64,000 bases of DNA, from assembly GCA_947593925.1 (NCBI GenBank), contig CANQDU010000001.1, positions 255,666-319,665 of the forward strand. The letters are read 5' to 3'. Both the position numbers and the translations under genes were made by a program. A model generated the notes under the pieces. The model made no database searches and was not told the origin of the DNA. It worked only from the letters and a program-made list of their open reading frames with translations. The stretch comes from an uncultured Clostridia bacterium. Its GTDB lineage: Bacteria; Bacillota; Clostridia; Oscillospirales; JAAYOS01. Position 1 is the first letter of the stretch; each line of letters begins with the position of its first letter. Shown here piece after piece: positions 19,998 through 28,632 of this stretch.

Positions 19998-20044
19998 TTC
20001 ATATTCCTCCCCTGTTCTCCGCGCGGCAGAGCCGGCGGCTGATT

Positions 20045-20518
20045 TTATTTCTCCTCGATGATGCATACCGCGTGCGCCGCTATGCCCTCGCCGCGCCCGG
20101 TAAAGCCCATATGCTCCTCGGTCGTCGCCTTGACGCTGACGCGCGAGACGTCGCACCCGAGCGCCGCCGCGAGGTTTTTCCGCATCTCCCCGATATGCGG
20201 CGCGAGCTTCGGCGCCTGCGCAATTATCGTCGCGTCGATGTTGCCTATCCTGAAGCCCGCGTCCGAGAGCAGAGTCGCCGTGCGGCGGCAGAGCTCCATG
20301 CTCGAGATGCCCTTTAGTCTCTCGTCGGACGGCGGGAAGTGCCGCCCGATGTCACCGAGCGCCGCCGCGCCGAGGAGCGCGTCCATTATCGCGTGCGCCG
20401 CGACGTCCGCGTCCGAGTGACCGTCAAGGCCGCGCTCGTACGGTATCTCCACGCCGCCGAGGACGAGCTTCCGCCCCTCCGTGAGTCGGTGCGCGTCGTA
20501 TCCGTGTCCTATCCTCAT
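20045..20518 (-). CDS. ispF: 2-C-methyl-D-erythritol 2,4-cyclodiphosphate synthase
   Basis: 157 aa, full length. The start [12 protein letters not shown] carries the zinc ligands Asp and His, [12 protein letters not shown] follows, and the C-terminal [20 protein letters not shown] is the family signature. It makes MEcPP, the fifth step of the MEP isoprenoid pathway. Its ATG overlaps the ispD stop by four bases (ATGA), so the two pathway enzymes are translationally coupled. Confidence 0.97.
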   Translation of the reverse strand: MRIGHGYDAHRLTEGRKLVLGGVEIPYERGLDGHSDADVAAHAIMDALLGAAALGDIGRHFPPSDERLKGISSMELCRRTATLLSDAGFRIGNIDATIIAQAPKLAPHIGEMRKNLAAALGCDVSRVSVKATTEEHMGFTGRGEGIAAHAVCIIEEK

Positions 20519-21264
20519 ACTTCCGCCTCCGCTCCGTCCCGCTCCGCAAAAAGCAGCGCCTCCGCTATGTATATGTCGGCGGGGCGGGTTATCTTGATGT
20601 TTTTCGCGTCGCCCTCCGCGACGTAGACGCTCATTCCCATCGCCTCGACTGCGGACGCATCGTCGGTGAACTCCCCGCCGGAGGCCGCCGCCTTGCGGAG
20701 CGCGCCGCGAAGCAGGTCCGCGTCGAATATCTGCGGCGTCTGGACGGCGACGAGCTCGTCGCGCGGCGGCATTCCCTTCGCCGTGAGCTTCTTTTCCACG
20801 CGCTTGACGGTGTCGGTCACGGGAACGCCGGGGATAGCCGCCGAGTGCGCCTGCGCCGCCGCGTACACGCGCTCGATAAGCTCCGGCGTAACGAGCGGAC
20901 GCGCTCCGTCGTGGACCGCTATGTAGCCGCAGTCTCCCGCCGCGTCCGCGCCGATGAGTCCGCTCTCAAGCCGCGTCGCGCCGCCCTTCACGATTTCCGT
21001 GACCTTGCGTATCCCGTACTCGCGGCAGAGATCCTGCACCGCGATGATGCGCTCCGAGCGCGTGACGACCACCACGCGCGCCACCGACGGCGCGGCCTCG
21101 AACGCGAGGAGCGTCCGCGCAAGGACCGGCACACCGTCTATCGGCAGGAACTGCTTATCCGCGCCGCCCATCCGCTCGGACGAACCGGCGGCAAGCACCA
21201 CGGCGACGAGCGGCTTTCCGCTCTCCGCCGGCTTTTTCTTTCTGAAGAAGGAGAAGAGTCCCAT
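20515..21264 (-). CDS. ispD: 2-C-methyl-D-erythritol 4-phosphate cytidylyltransferase
   Basis: 249 aa from the ATG at 21264, preceded by a GGAGGTG-type site; the open frame extends to 21378 but that part overlaps the promoter. The CTP-binding loop is [19 protein letters not shown], then [14 protein letters not shown] and the C-terminal [18 protein letters not shown]. It makes CDP-ME in the MEP pathway. A 17-residue basic leader ([12 protein letters not shown]) before the domain is unusual. First gene of ispD-ispF-esterase. Confidence 0.95.
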   Translation of the reverse strand: MGLFSFFRKKKPAESGKPLVAVVLAAGSSERMGGADKQFLPIDGVPVLARTLLAFEAAPSVARVVVVTRSERIIAVQDLCREYGIRKVTEIVKGGATRLESGLIGADAAGDCGYIAVHDGARPLVTPELIERVYAAAQAHSAAIPGVPVTDTVKRVEKKLTAKGMPPRDELVAVQTPQIFDADLLRGALRKAAASGGEFTDDASAVEAMGMSVYVAEGDAKNIKITRPADIYIAEALLFAERDGAEAEV

Positions 21265-21349
21265 TCGGCACCTCCGTCGGTTCGATATTACCATACTACT
21301 GCCCGTCCGCGCTCGATATTCCGCCCGGACGGTCGAATATCCCGACTGA

Positions 21350-21378
21350 ATTGTAGCACATCCGATGGAAAACCGCAA
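21350..21378 (-). promoter_or_regulatory. Promoter of ispD-ispF
   Basis: Leftward TTGCGG (21378-21373), 17-bp spacer, TACAAT (21355-21350). Confidence 0.6.
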
Positions 21379-21397
21379 GACGGCGCGGGAGGCTTAT

Positions 21398-21519
21398 CCC
21401 CAAACGGCGCAAAAGCGCCGTTTGGGGACCCCTTTGATTGAAATGCTCGGGGCGAATGAATCGCCCCTGCGCGAAGTTAGCGGCTCCGCCGCTAACTTCA
21501 ACCGCGCGAACCGGCGCGG
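21398..21519 (+). repeat. Structured interspersed repeat, copy C
   Basis: P1 21398-21427 (CCCCAAACGGCGC stem), linker ACCCCTTTGATTGAAATGCTC-like, P2 21449-21467 (GGGGCGA/TCGCCCC), P3 21474-21498 (AAGTTAGCGGC stem, differing from copy A on both sides), P4 21502-21519 (CCGCGC/GCGCGG, loop GAACCG). A second partial copy of the P1 3' side follows at 21522-21546. Confidence 0.8.
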
Positions 21520-21572
21520 AAAGGCGCAAAAGCGCCGTTTGGGGACATTTTGTCGCGCCGCCCGAGCGGCGG

Positions 21573-22223
21573 TCAACCCAGCCCGAAAAGTGCCGCCGTC
21601 TCGCTTGCCGTCTGCTCGGGCGTCACTTCGTCGTCCCAGTCGATGTGCGGCACGCCGAGCCGCACCGTCCACTCGGGCAGGACTCGCTCCGCGCCGGACA
21701 CCGCGCGGTAGGCGTTTGCCACTATCGCCTCGATCTCCTCCGGGGTGAGATCCGTCCTTGCGCGTATCCCCTCCAGCCCGCCGTGGTCGGGGCGGTCAAA
21801 CCAGTCAAACTTCGTGCCGAGGTTTCGGAGCCATACGGCGCGGGTCGCAACCCGCGCGGCGGTCTCATAATCCAGGTCTCCCTCGCATATCACGAGCGCG
21901 TTCCGCTCCGCGAGCGGCAGCAGCTCCGCCATCACGAACGGCGTAAGTTCCCGGAGGACGTGCCGCTCGCGGTCGGCTATCACCTCCGCCGGAAGTTCCC
22001 AGAAGCTCTGGACGCCGTACTCCTCATTGTAGTCGCGGCAGAGATACGGCTGCTCGAACGGGTCCGCTATCTCATAAAGGCGGTCGCGCGCGTCGTCGGT
22101 GGAGTAGACGGCGGCGCCGTATCTCTCGCGGAGAATGTTTGCTATTGTGGTCTTCCCCCTGCCCCAGAGGAAGCAGACGTTTGCGAGCTTCCGTTTGAGT
22201 ATCCCGTCGGGAATGTACACCAA
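21573..22223 (-). CDS. P-loop NTPase, nucleotide/shikimate-kinase-like, with altered Walker A
   Basis: 216 aa. The N-terminal P-loop reads CFLWGRGKTTIAN: the GKT is intact but the leading glycine of GxxxxGKT is replaced. A switch-like YSTDDARDRLYE follows, and the middle carries FVMAELLPLAERNALVICEG (Walker-B-like position). This resembles small AAA_33/zeta-toxin-like kinases. No lid arginines could be assigned with confidence. It has its own promoter at 22298-22326 and ends next to repeat copy C. Function unknown. Confidence 0.6.
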   Translation of the reverse strand: MVYIPDGILKRKLANVCFLWGRGKTTIANILRERYGAAVYSTDDARDRLYEIADPFEQPYLCRDYNEEYGVQSFWELPAEVIADRERHVLRELTPFVMAELLPLAERNALVICEGDLDYETAARVATRAVWLRNLGTKFDWFDRPDHGGLEGIRARTDLTPEEIEAIVANAYRAVSGAERVLPEWTVRLGVPHIDWDDEVTPEQTASETAALFGLG

Positions 22224-22297
22224 ATCACCCCTCTTAGGTATAACTCCGCGCCGAACCGCAATGCTGTCATCTTCGGCAGGCGAGTCTTATTATTTGA

Positions 22298-22326
22298 ATT
22301 ATAGCACATCAGTTCGAACGTCGCAA
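22298..22326 (-). promoter_or_regulatory. Promoter of the P-loop gene
   Basis: Leftward TTGCGA (22326-22321), 17-bp spacer, TATAAT (22303-22298), 75 bases before the start codon. Confidence 0.6.
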
Positions 22327-22378
22327 GTCACGGTACCAGTGCTGTATACTCCCCTATCTTGAGGGACGTCCGCACACA

Positions 22379-22413
22379 AAATCTCCCGTCCGGAGATACC
22401 GGACGGGAGATTT
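22379..22413 (-). terminator. Terminator of the MATE gene
   Basis: 15-bp perfect arms AAATCTCCCGTCCGG / CCGGACGGGAGATTT with loop AGATA, 11 bases after the stop codon. Confidence 0.75.
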
Positions 22414-22423
22414 GCGATGTTCA

Positions 22424-24022
22424 TTATTCGTTTGTCTTTGCCTTGGCTTCCTCGGCGTTCTTGTCGGCAAGCTTGCTCTGGACGGTAATGCCCTTGTCCT
22501 GCCACTTTCCGAACTTGAAGTAGAGGAAGGAGAGCAGCGCGCCGAGAACCATCGACGCCGCCATCGACACGAACAGCATCCTGTAGATGCTCCCGTCCAT
22601 GTTCGCTACCGCAACGCCCGCCGCCTGTGTCGCCTCCTCGAGGCTTTCATACATCGGCGTACCGTCCTCGTTGAGCTTAGTCAGGTACTGGGATGCTCGC
22701 TCTACAACCCTGTTGTCGAGCGGCACCGCGCTCATCAGCTTCTCGACCGCCGCGTTCAGCGGACGGACGGCAAGGAAGTAGGTGAGCGGTATACGCGCGA
22801 GGTTGGAGGCTATGGCCGTTATCATCGGCGGCACCGCCGCGCCCGCTCCGCGGAGCGCGCCGGCTATCGCGCCGTCAATGCCCATGAAGCAGTAGAAGAA
22901 CGCGAGTATGCGGACGCCGTTGACGCCCATCGTCATTATGTCGTTGCCCGGCTCTATGCCGAAGAGCTCCATTATGAGCCCGCCGCAGAACCAGAGGCCG
23001 ATGCCGACGGCGAGGCCGATCACCGTCACCGCAAGTATGCCGGCGTGGACGCCCTTCTTTGCGCGCTCCTTCTGACCCGCGCCGATGTTCTGACCGACGA
23101 AGGTCGTTACTGCCGCGCCCATAGCGAACATCGGCATGACGGCAAATCCGTCCGCCTTCATGATGACGGTGTTCGCAGCGATAAGGTCCGCGCCGAAGCC
23201 GTTCGAGAATGTCTGGATGACCATGCTGCCGAGGCTCATCGCCATCTGCTGGAGGCCGGTCGGCAGGCCGAGGCGCATGATGTTCTTGACCGAGACCCTG
23301 TCCGGCCGGATGAGCTTGCGGAACTGCACCTTGACCGGGTACGCGCCGGAGTTTATGCGGACGGCGAGCACCATGCCGGAGGCGAAGTGCGAAATGGTAG
23401 TCGCGAGCGCGACGCCGAAGACGCCCCACTTGAAGACTATGACGAAAACGAGGTCGAGCACGACGTTCGTCACCGACGAGACTATCATCGCGTAGAGCGG
23501 CCACTTACTGTCGCCCATGCCGCGCAGAGCGCCGGAGCCGAGGTTGAAGTAGACGTTTCCGAGCATTCCGAGGAAGACGACGACGAGGTAGACCGTCGCG
23601 TCATTGATGAGCTCCTTCGGGGTGTTCAGCATACGGAGCAGCGGCCCCGCGAGCGGCGTGCCGACGATCGTGATGAAAAGACCCATCGCAAACGCCAGCG
23701 ACATCGACGTGTTGAGTCCCTTCTGAAGCGACTCGTAGTCCTTTGCACCGTACATCTGCGATATGACTATCTGAGAGCCCATCGCTATGCCCATAAAGAG
23801 GGCGTTGAACAGCGTCATCACCGGGAAGCTGACGCCGACCGCCGCGAGCGCGTGCGCGCCGTTGGCGGCAAAGTTGCCGACGATTATCGAGTCGGCAATG
23901 TTGTAAAGCTGCATTATCAGGTTCGACGCCACGACCGGCAGTGCGAACAGGAGCAGCTTTTTCATGATTGGGCCTTGCGTAAGGTCGTTCTTGTCCATAA
24001 CGGCCTCGGGGTTCTTGCTCAT
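22424..24022 (-). CDS. MATE-family multidrug/metabolite exporter
   Basis: 532-aa inner-membrane protein from the ATG at 24022 (AAGGAAGG nine bases upstream). The opening TQGPIMKKLLLFALPVVASNLIMQLYNIADSIIVG is characteristic, and twelve hydrophobic segments can be traced in two halves. An insert of about 85 residues between late helices (VRPLNAAVEKLMSAVPLDNR to NMDGSIYRML) is longer than usual. The C-terminus is a charged cytoplasmic tail. Transport is driven by sodium or proton gradient; substrate unknown. Single gene with a perfect SigA promoter and its own terminator. Confidence 0.92.
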   Translation of the reverse strand: MSKNPEAVMDKNDLTQGPIMKKLLLFALPVVASNLIMQLYNIADSIIVGNFAANGAHALAAVGVSFPVMTLFNALFMGIAMGSQIVISQMYGAKDYESLQKGLNTSMSLAFAMGLFITIVGTPLAGPLLRMLNTPKELINDATVYLVVVFLGMLGNVYFNLGSGALRGMGDSKWPLYAMIVSSVTNVVLDLVFVIVFKWGVFGVALATTISHFASGMVLAVRINSGAYPVKVQFRKLIRPDRVSVKNIMRLGLPTGLQQMAMSLGSMVIQTFSNGFGADLIAANTVIMKADGFAVMPMFAMGAAVTTFVGQNIGAGQKERAKKGVHAGILAVTVIGLAVGIGLWFCGGLIMELFGIEPGNDIMTMGVNGVRILAFFYCFMGIDGAIAGALRGAGAAVPPMITAIASNLARIPLTYFLAVRPLNAAVEKLMSAVPLDNRVVERASQYLTKLNEDGTPMYESLEEATQAAGVAVANMDGSIYRMLFVSMAASMVLGALLSFLYFKFGKWQDKGITVQSKLADKNAEEAKAKTNE

Positions 24023-24062
24023 GTCACCCATCCTTCCTTTCACAAGATAGACTTATACAGTA

Positions 24063-24091
24063 ATTATATAGGATTACACCCGATATGTCAA
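24063..24091 (-). promoter_or_regulatory. Consensus SigA promoter of the MATE gene
   Basis: Leftward TTGACA (24091-24086), 17-bp spacer, TATAAT (24068-24063): a perfect match to consensus, so expression is probably strong. Confidence 0.85.
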
Positions 24092-24173
24092 TCGTTACGG
24101 ACGCCAAAAAGCGCGGTGAAAACGGCTGATTTTCTCACGGCGCGGACAGTCGCGGCAAAAGTTCGCTCTTCAT

Positions 24174-24206
24174 AAAAGGAGGGAAGGACATCAGTCCTTC
24201 CCTTTC
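24174..24206 (-). terminator. Terminator overlapping the end of the AI-2E gene
   Basis: Stem AAAGGGAAGGAC / GTCCTTCCCTCCTTTT on the minus strand. The 5' arm encodes the last residues of the preceding protein (GKD). Confidence 0.6.
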
Positions 24207-25396
24207 TCTTTTTCGTCGTTTGTTTTGTCCGTGCCCGCGCCGCCGACGCCTCCCGGCGTTGTGCTGTCGGCGCCGCCCGGCTCCGCGCTCTGCGGAGCGC
24301 CGGTGCCGTCCGGCGGAGCATCCTTTGCGCGCCGCTTTTCCGCCCGCGCCTTGCCCTTCTTCTCCTTTGCGGACGTCTCCTCCTCGAGCGGAGGCGGGTC
24401 GCGGTAGAGGGTGATCGTCCCCTCTCTGTGGAGCGAGCAGGCTATCTGCACCGCTATCGGCATTATTATCATGCCGAAGACGCCGAACCACACGAACCCG
24501 AGGTAGATGGCGATTATCGAGACCACCGGGTCGAGCCCTAACTGGTCGCCCACCACCTTCGGCTCCACAAAGTTGCGGACGACCGTGATTATGCCGTACA
24601 TCACGAGCAGGCCTACCGCCTGGAAGGTGTTGCCGACTATGAAGTCTATGACTATCCACGGTATGACGATGCCGCCCGTGCCGAACACCGGCAGCACGTC
24701 GAATATCGCTATTCCGAAGGCTATGCCCACCGCGTTGTCAACGCCGATTATCAGCAGTCCCACCGCGAGCTCGACAAAGGTCAGCGCCATCAGCTTGAAG
24801 TACGCGCGGAAGTACGCGAATACCGTGTCCTTGAGCGCCGTCTTGGCCGCGCGGACTATCTCCTGCATACGGTCGTTCAGCTGCGCCATGAGGAAGTTCT
24901 TCGTGCGGTCGTAGTTCATCGTGATGAAGAAGCTCGCGAGTATCGTGAACACCAGCGCTATCATAAATCCCGGCAGAGCGCTGATGAAGCCCGTGAGGAA
25001 GTTGACGCCGCTCGAGGAAATGCCCGCCACAAAGTCGGCCACGGCGGAGGTGATGCTCCCGCTGAAGGTCTGTATCGTTGTCACCCAGTCGGGCGGAAGG
25101 TTGTCGTAGAACCCCGCAAAGAACACGCCTACCTGGTTTATCGTAGGCAGGATATTGTCGCGGAAGAAGTCGGGCAGGCCGCGGAAGAATTCGCTGAGGA
25201 GCGTGACTATCTCGATCGTGCCGAACACCACTCCGGTTATGAGTATCAGGTATCCGAGCAGGACGATAACGCACGCGACGGCCTTGCGCGGGGCGTGAAG
25301 CTTCTTTGCCGTCCAGCGTATCAGCGGATGGAATATCATCGCCACGGCAAAGCCTATTATGAACGGCATGAGCCACGGCACCGCGTAGCGGAGCAC
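24191..25396 (-). CDS. AI-2E/YtvI-type membrane transporter family protein
   Basis: At least 401 aa. The characteristic core PVFGTGGIVIPWIVIDFIVGN and LGLDPVVSIIAIYLGFVWFGVFGMIIMPIAV is present, with about eight transmembrane segments and a charged tail of about 70 residues rich in Glu, Lys, Pro and Ala. The coordinates begin at a GTG, but the frame stays open upstream to a stop at 25483. That stretch encodes SAFLINLLYFAAVVGIVLL, the usual first helix of the family, so the true start must lie upstream although no ATG, GTG or TTG is there. Exported substrate unknown. Confidence 0.8.
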   Translation of the reverse strand: MLRYAVPWLMPFIIGFAVAMIFHPLIRWTAKKLHAPRKAVACVIVLLGYLILITGVVFGTIEIVTLLSEFFRGLPDFFRDNILPTINQVGVFFAGFYDNLPPDWVTTIQTFSGSITSAVADFVAGISSSGVNFLTGFISALPGFMIALVFTILASFFITMNYDRTKNFLMAQLNDRMQEIVRAAKTALKDTVFAYFRAYFKLMALTFVELAVGLLIIGVDNAVGIAFGIAIFDVLPVFGTGGIVIPWIVIDFIVGNTFQAVGLLVMYGIITVVRNFVEPKVVGDQLGLDPVVSIIAIYLGFVWFGVFGMIIMPIAVQIACSLHREGTITLYRDPPPLEEETSAKEKKGKARAEKRRAKDAPPDGTGAPQSAEPGGADSTTPGGVGGAGTDKTNDEKEKGKD

Positions 25397-25569
25397 CAGC
25401 AGGACTATCCCGACGACCGCGGCAAAGTACAGCAGATTTATAAGAAACGCGCTTCGCTTCGTTATCTTCTCCGTCGCTGCTCACTCCCTTCGGGCGGAAA
25501 CGTCCGCCGGACTTCTGTAAGTTTCTTCTATTATGATACAACTTATGCGGGCGGATTGCAACGCTTTTT

Positions 25570-26145
25570 TCAGCCGTCCCGCCTTACGAATTTCATCACG
25601 AGGCGCATGCTCGCCCCGCCCGCCGCGAGGCAGAGCGCGGCGTTCGTCGCGGCGTGCGCGAGGTCGAAGGTGAAGCTCGACACGCAGGACGTGAGGAAGC
25701 TCACCGCGTTCAGCGGTATGAAGCCCGCGAGCGGGTACCAGAGGTTCATTCCCCATCCGAAGATGAAGCCCCACGCAAAGCCGTATATCGTCCGCACCGC
25801 CGCGCCGGCGTTCATCGGGCGCGGCGACGTGAGCCCCATCACGCCCCAGAAGAACATCTGCCACACGGTATACGGTCCGACCGAGCCGATAAGCAGGTTC
25901 GAGAGCACCGCCGTGAGCATCCCGCAGTAGAGCCCCGCGCCTCCGCCGAGCGTCGCGCCGCAGAGCATTATTATGAAGCTCGCGGGCTGGACGGATGGTA
26001 TTCCCGCAAACAGCGCGCGTCCGAGGCTCGCGAGCGCCGTAAGTATCGCCGCCGCGCACATCCCGCGCACGCCCTGCCGCGCAAACTCCCGCGACTTCCA
26101 TGCCGAGAGCGCCGTGAGCGCGGCAAGTATCGCTATCTCCGCCAT
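25570..26145 (-). CDS. ECF transporter S component
   Basis: 191-aa membrane protein with six hydrophobic segments. The pattern ASLGRALFAGIPSVQPASFI followed by GATLGGGAGLYCGMLTAVLSNLLIG matches vitamin-binding S components of energy-coupling-factor transporters; the arrangement recalls the cobalamin type, though that is tentative. It needs the shared EcfA-A'-T module, which is not in the window. It lies 40 bases after the DUF2461 gene on the same strand. Confidence 0.75.
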   Translation of the reverse strand: MAEIAILAALTALSAWKSREFARQGVRGMCAAAILTALASLGRALFAGIPSVQPASFIIMLCGATLGGGAGLYCGMLTAVLSNLLIGSVGPYTVWQMFFWGVMGLTSPRPMNAGAAVRTIYGFAWGFIFGWGMNLWYPLAGFIPLNAVSFLTSCVSSFTFDLAHAATNAALCLAAGGASMRLVMKFVRRDG

Positions 26146-26185
26146 AAGTCCGTCCCTTCGCCGCGTGCGGCAGGCGCGCCGCCGG

Positions 26186-26917
26186 TCACCACTCGTCGTC
26201 CTCCGCCGTCCTGTGCGGGAACCACGGGCGCAGAGTCTCCGGCGTCTTTCTCCGCTCGTAGGCGGCGGTGAGGAAGCGGTAGTACGCCTTCAGCTTCGGG
26301 AAATCCCGCTTGAGCGCGCGGACGAGCTTGTCCCCGAACGCTATCGAGACGTCGCTTTCGGTGTGCGAGACGTATATCGACTTGCGGTCTAGCCACACGC
26401 GTATGTCCTGCGGCTCGGACGGGTACTTCGTCCGCTTGAACATATCGTCGGTGTCGAGGCGGAAGCGCTTTTGTCCCTCGAGCGACTCCTTTGCCGCGAG
26501 AAACAGCGGGTCGCGCGAAAGTATCATCTCGCGGTAGCTGTCAAACATCGCGCCGTCCGCGAAGTACAGCCCGCAGCCCCACCAGACGTATCCCGGCGTC
26601 ACCTCGAAGAAGAAGCGCGGGAAGTTGTCGTACTCGCGCTTGTCCCTGCCGAGCCAGCACCAGACGTTCGCGCGGTAGAGCGACTTGTCGTTTGTGAACC
26701 GCGTGTCCCGGCGAATACGCGAGATCTGACGCTTCGGCGCGAGGATTATCTCCGGGTCGAGCTTTTGCAGGACCGGCACGACCTCCTCGATGATCTCAAA
26801 CATCGGCTCGCGGACGAGCCGCTCTATCTCCTGCTTATGCTCCTCGTAGAACTGCTTCGAGTCATTCAGACGGTTCTCAACGAGCAGATCGAGCGCCGCC
26901 TGCGAAAGGTATTCCAT
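26186..26917 (-). CDS. DUF2461 family protein
   Basis: 243 aa, soluble. Family features are visible: NDSKQFYEEHKQEIERLVREP near the N-terminus, ISRIRRDTRFTNDKSLYRANVWCW in the middle, and FFEVTPGYVWWGCGLYFADG. No biochemical function is known for the family and no catalytic residues are established. It sits 11 bases after the ATP-grasp gene, so the ATP-grasp gene, this gene and the ECF component probably form one operon. Confidence 0.85.
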   Translation of the reverse strand: MEYLSQAALDLLVENRLNDSKQFYEEHKQEIERLVREPMFEIIEEVVPVLQKLDPEIILAPKRQISRIRRDTRFTNDKSLYRANVWCWLGRDKREYDNFPRFFFEVTPGYVWWGCGLYFADGAMFDSYREMILSRDPLFLAAKESLEGQKRFRLDTDDMFKRTKYPSEPQDIRVWLDRKSIYVSHTESDVSIAFGDKLVRALKRDFPKLKAYYRFLTAAYERRKTPETLRPWFPHRTAEDDEW

Positions 26918-26928
26918 CGTTTTTTCTC

Positions 26929-27969
26929 CTATTTCTTCGCCTTTTGTATCCTTTTCAGCTCTTTCAGGGTGTAGACGGCCTCCCAGTCGGGCAGGACGCC
27001 GCGCCCGTCCGGCGAGTGCGGCTCGAGGCCGTAGATGTCATGGCCGGGATATTGGTTGCCCTCCACAAAGGTCGGTCCGTCCGGGGTTATCGCAACGTCC
27101 CAGCCGACGTACTTCACCTCCGGCACCTCCACGGCGGCGCGGAGGACGAACTCGCGGCATTCCTCCCACATCGGGAGCCGCGTTCCCGCAAAATGCTTGC
27201 CGGTGACGGGATGCTCCTCATACACCACGCCCGCCTTCGCGACGGCGGGGTAGAGTATCACGCCGGTCTCGCGGTCCACGACGGTCACCATGCCGCCGCC
27301 GTTGAAGTTGTCCACCGGCCGCTTCCCGCCGCCCACGCGGAGGTATGTTGCGACGATGTGCGGTGTGCCGTCCTTCACGAGCGTCACGAACCGCACGGTG
27401 TTGACCGAGCCGGGACAGATCGCGTTCACGTCGTCGTGCTGCCGCACGACCTCCTCGCAGAGCGCGGAGCCGCTCTGCGTGAGGCGGGCGTGGAGCGCCG
27501 GCCAGTCGTCCACGGCGGAGGCGGATATCTTCTCCACGCCGTCTCCGTGGCTCGCGTCCGGCGGCTTCGCTATGAACTCGCCGAGCCGCGTTCCGAACCG
27601 CTCGAGCTCGTCCGCGCCGGCGCTACGGATGTCCAGCCACTCGCGCGGGCAGTAGTCCCGGAACCGTTCGAGGAAGAGCGGCTTGTCCTCAAAGAGCTTC
27701 CAGAAGCCCCGGTCGTTCAGAGCCTTGACGTACTCGTTGTTCCGCCCGCGCGTGAGATAAGTGGCGCGCTGAGAACCGCTCTTCTCCCAGAAGTGAAAGA
27801 GCTCGTAGTCCATATATCCCGCGCCGTAGCGGAACCCGCACCACGCCATGTCCGCGAGGACAAAGAGCGCGGGACGGCGCGCCTCCCCTGCGATACGCTT
27901 CGCGGCGAGGCGCATGTTTTTCGTATTCATCGAGCGTATCCGCCCGAAAAGATAACCGATAGAAGGCAT
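26929..27969 (-). CDS. ATP-grasp protein (sugar-transfer-associated type)
   Basis: 346 aa from the ATG at 27969 with AGAGGTG five bases upstream; the open frame runs on into tRNA-Leu and is not used. Features: FIAKPPDASHGDGVEKI (ATP-binding strand), NTVRFVTLVKDG, a glycine-rich RVGGGKRPVDNFNGGGMV, and the metal-binding FVEGNQYPGHD. This is the hexapeptide/sugar-transferase-associated ATP-grasp group found in surface polysaccharide clusters, where it forms an amide or ester bond using ATP. No polysaccharide genes are adjacent, so the role is open. Confidence 0.8.
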   Translation of the reverse strand: MPSIGYLFGRIRSMNTKNMRLAAKRIAGEARRPALFVLADMAWCGFRYGAGYMDYELFHFWEKSGSQRATYLTRGRNNEYVKALNDRGFWKLFEDKPLFLERFRDYCPREWLDIRSAGADELERFGTRLGEFIAKPPDASHGDGVEKISASAVDDWPALHARLTQSGSALCEEVVRQHDDVNAICPGSVNTVRFVTLVKDGTPHIVATYLRVGGGKRPVDNFNGGGMVTVVDRETGVILYPAVAKAGVVYEEHPVTGKHFAGTRLPMWEECREFVLRAAVEVPEVKYVGWDVAITPDGPTFVEGNQYPGHDIYGLEPHSPDGRGVLPDWEAVYTLKELKRIQKAKK

Positions 27970-28156
27970 TCCGGACACCTCTGCATCAAGTCTTGGGTCG
28001 ATAGGATAATTGTAACACACGCGCGCGGATTTTTCCACTGATTTTTCCGCCTCGTCTCGCCGCAAGTTGACAAACGTCCGCCGCGTGTGGTAAAGTATAA
28101 TAGCGCCGGAGCACGGCGCGCCCGCGCGCTTTGGCGTCGGGCGAAAAAGCGAATAT

Positions 28157-28243
28157 GCCGGAGTGGCGTAATTGGTAGACGCATCGGACTTAAAATCCGC
28201 TGTCCGCAAGGACGTGCCGGTTCGACCCCGGTCTCCGGTACCA
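28157..28243 (+). tRNA. tRNA-Leu (anticodon TAA)
   Basis: 87-nt class-II tRNA with encoded CCA. Acceptor GCCGGAG pairs with CTCCGGT (first pair G-U). The anticodon loop CTTAAAA gives TAA. A long variable arm (TGTCCGCAAGGACG) is typical of leucine. An upstream TTGACA at 28067 and TATAAT at 28096 are spaced 23 bp apart, so the exact promoter pairing is unclear. Confidence 0.93.
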
Positions 28244-28281
28244 GAATAAATGCCGAGGCAAAGCCTCGGCATTTATTCTGG
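28241..28281 (+). terminator. 41-bp palindrome starting at the tRNA-Leu CCA
   Basis: Perfect 19-bp arms (28241-28259 and 28263-28281) around AAA. The left arm begins with the CCA of the tRNA, as it does after tRNA-Val. There is no long T-run after the hairpin, so it may act in 3'-end processing as well as termination. Confidence 0.65.
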
Positions 28282-28285
28282 GTTT

Positions 28286-28410
28286 CCCCAAACGGCGCAC
28301 AGCGCCGTTTGGGGACCCCTTTTGATTGAAATGCTCGGGGCAAATGAATTGCCCCTGCGCGAAGTTGCTTGCCCTTGGCAAGCAACTTCAACCGCGCGAA
28401 CCGCGAGGGC
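28286..28410 (+). repeat. Structured interspersed repeat, copy D
   Basis: P1 28286-28314 (CCCCAAACGGCGC stem), linker ACCCCTTTTGATTGAAATGCTC-like, P2 28337-28355 (GGGGCAA/TTGCCCC; the C-G to A-T change is compensated), P3 28362-28388 (AAGTTGCTTGCC/GGCAAGCAACTT), and a weaker P4. It directly follows the tRNA-Leu palindrome. Confidence 0.8.
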
Positions 28411-28540
28411 GCGAACCAATTCCTCATCCGACATTTTACAGCCCTCGCTAGCAATATTCGCTTTGCGAATATTGCCCGACATTGAGCTAATTAAAATGCG
28501 GAACGGCGCTTTGCGCCGAACTTGGCGAGGCTTTTGGTGC

Positions 28541-28574
28541 AAAGAAGGGAAGGACTGACGTCCTTCCCTTCTTT
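28541..28574 (+). terminator. Hairpin downstream of copy D
   Basis: 15-bp perfect arms AAAGAAGGGAAGGAC / GTCCTTCCCTTCTTT with loop TGAC. A near-identical stem ends the AI-2E gene at 24.2 kb. Confidence 0.6.
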
Positions 28575-28632
28575 GTCGAAGCGCGCGCTTTAGTTCCTCG
28601 AGCGGTTTGCCGCGTCCCTATGGATGTTGTTG

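Noticed and set aside
26929..28272. 447-aa reading of the ATP-grasp gene starting at 28272
   Set aside because: The upstream part overlaps tRNA-Leu and its palindrome. A proper ribosome site and ATG lie at 27969.
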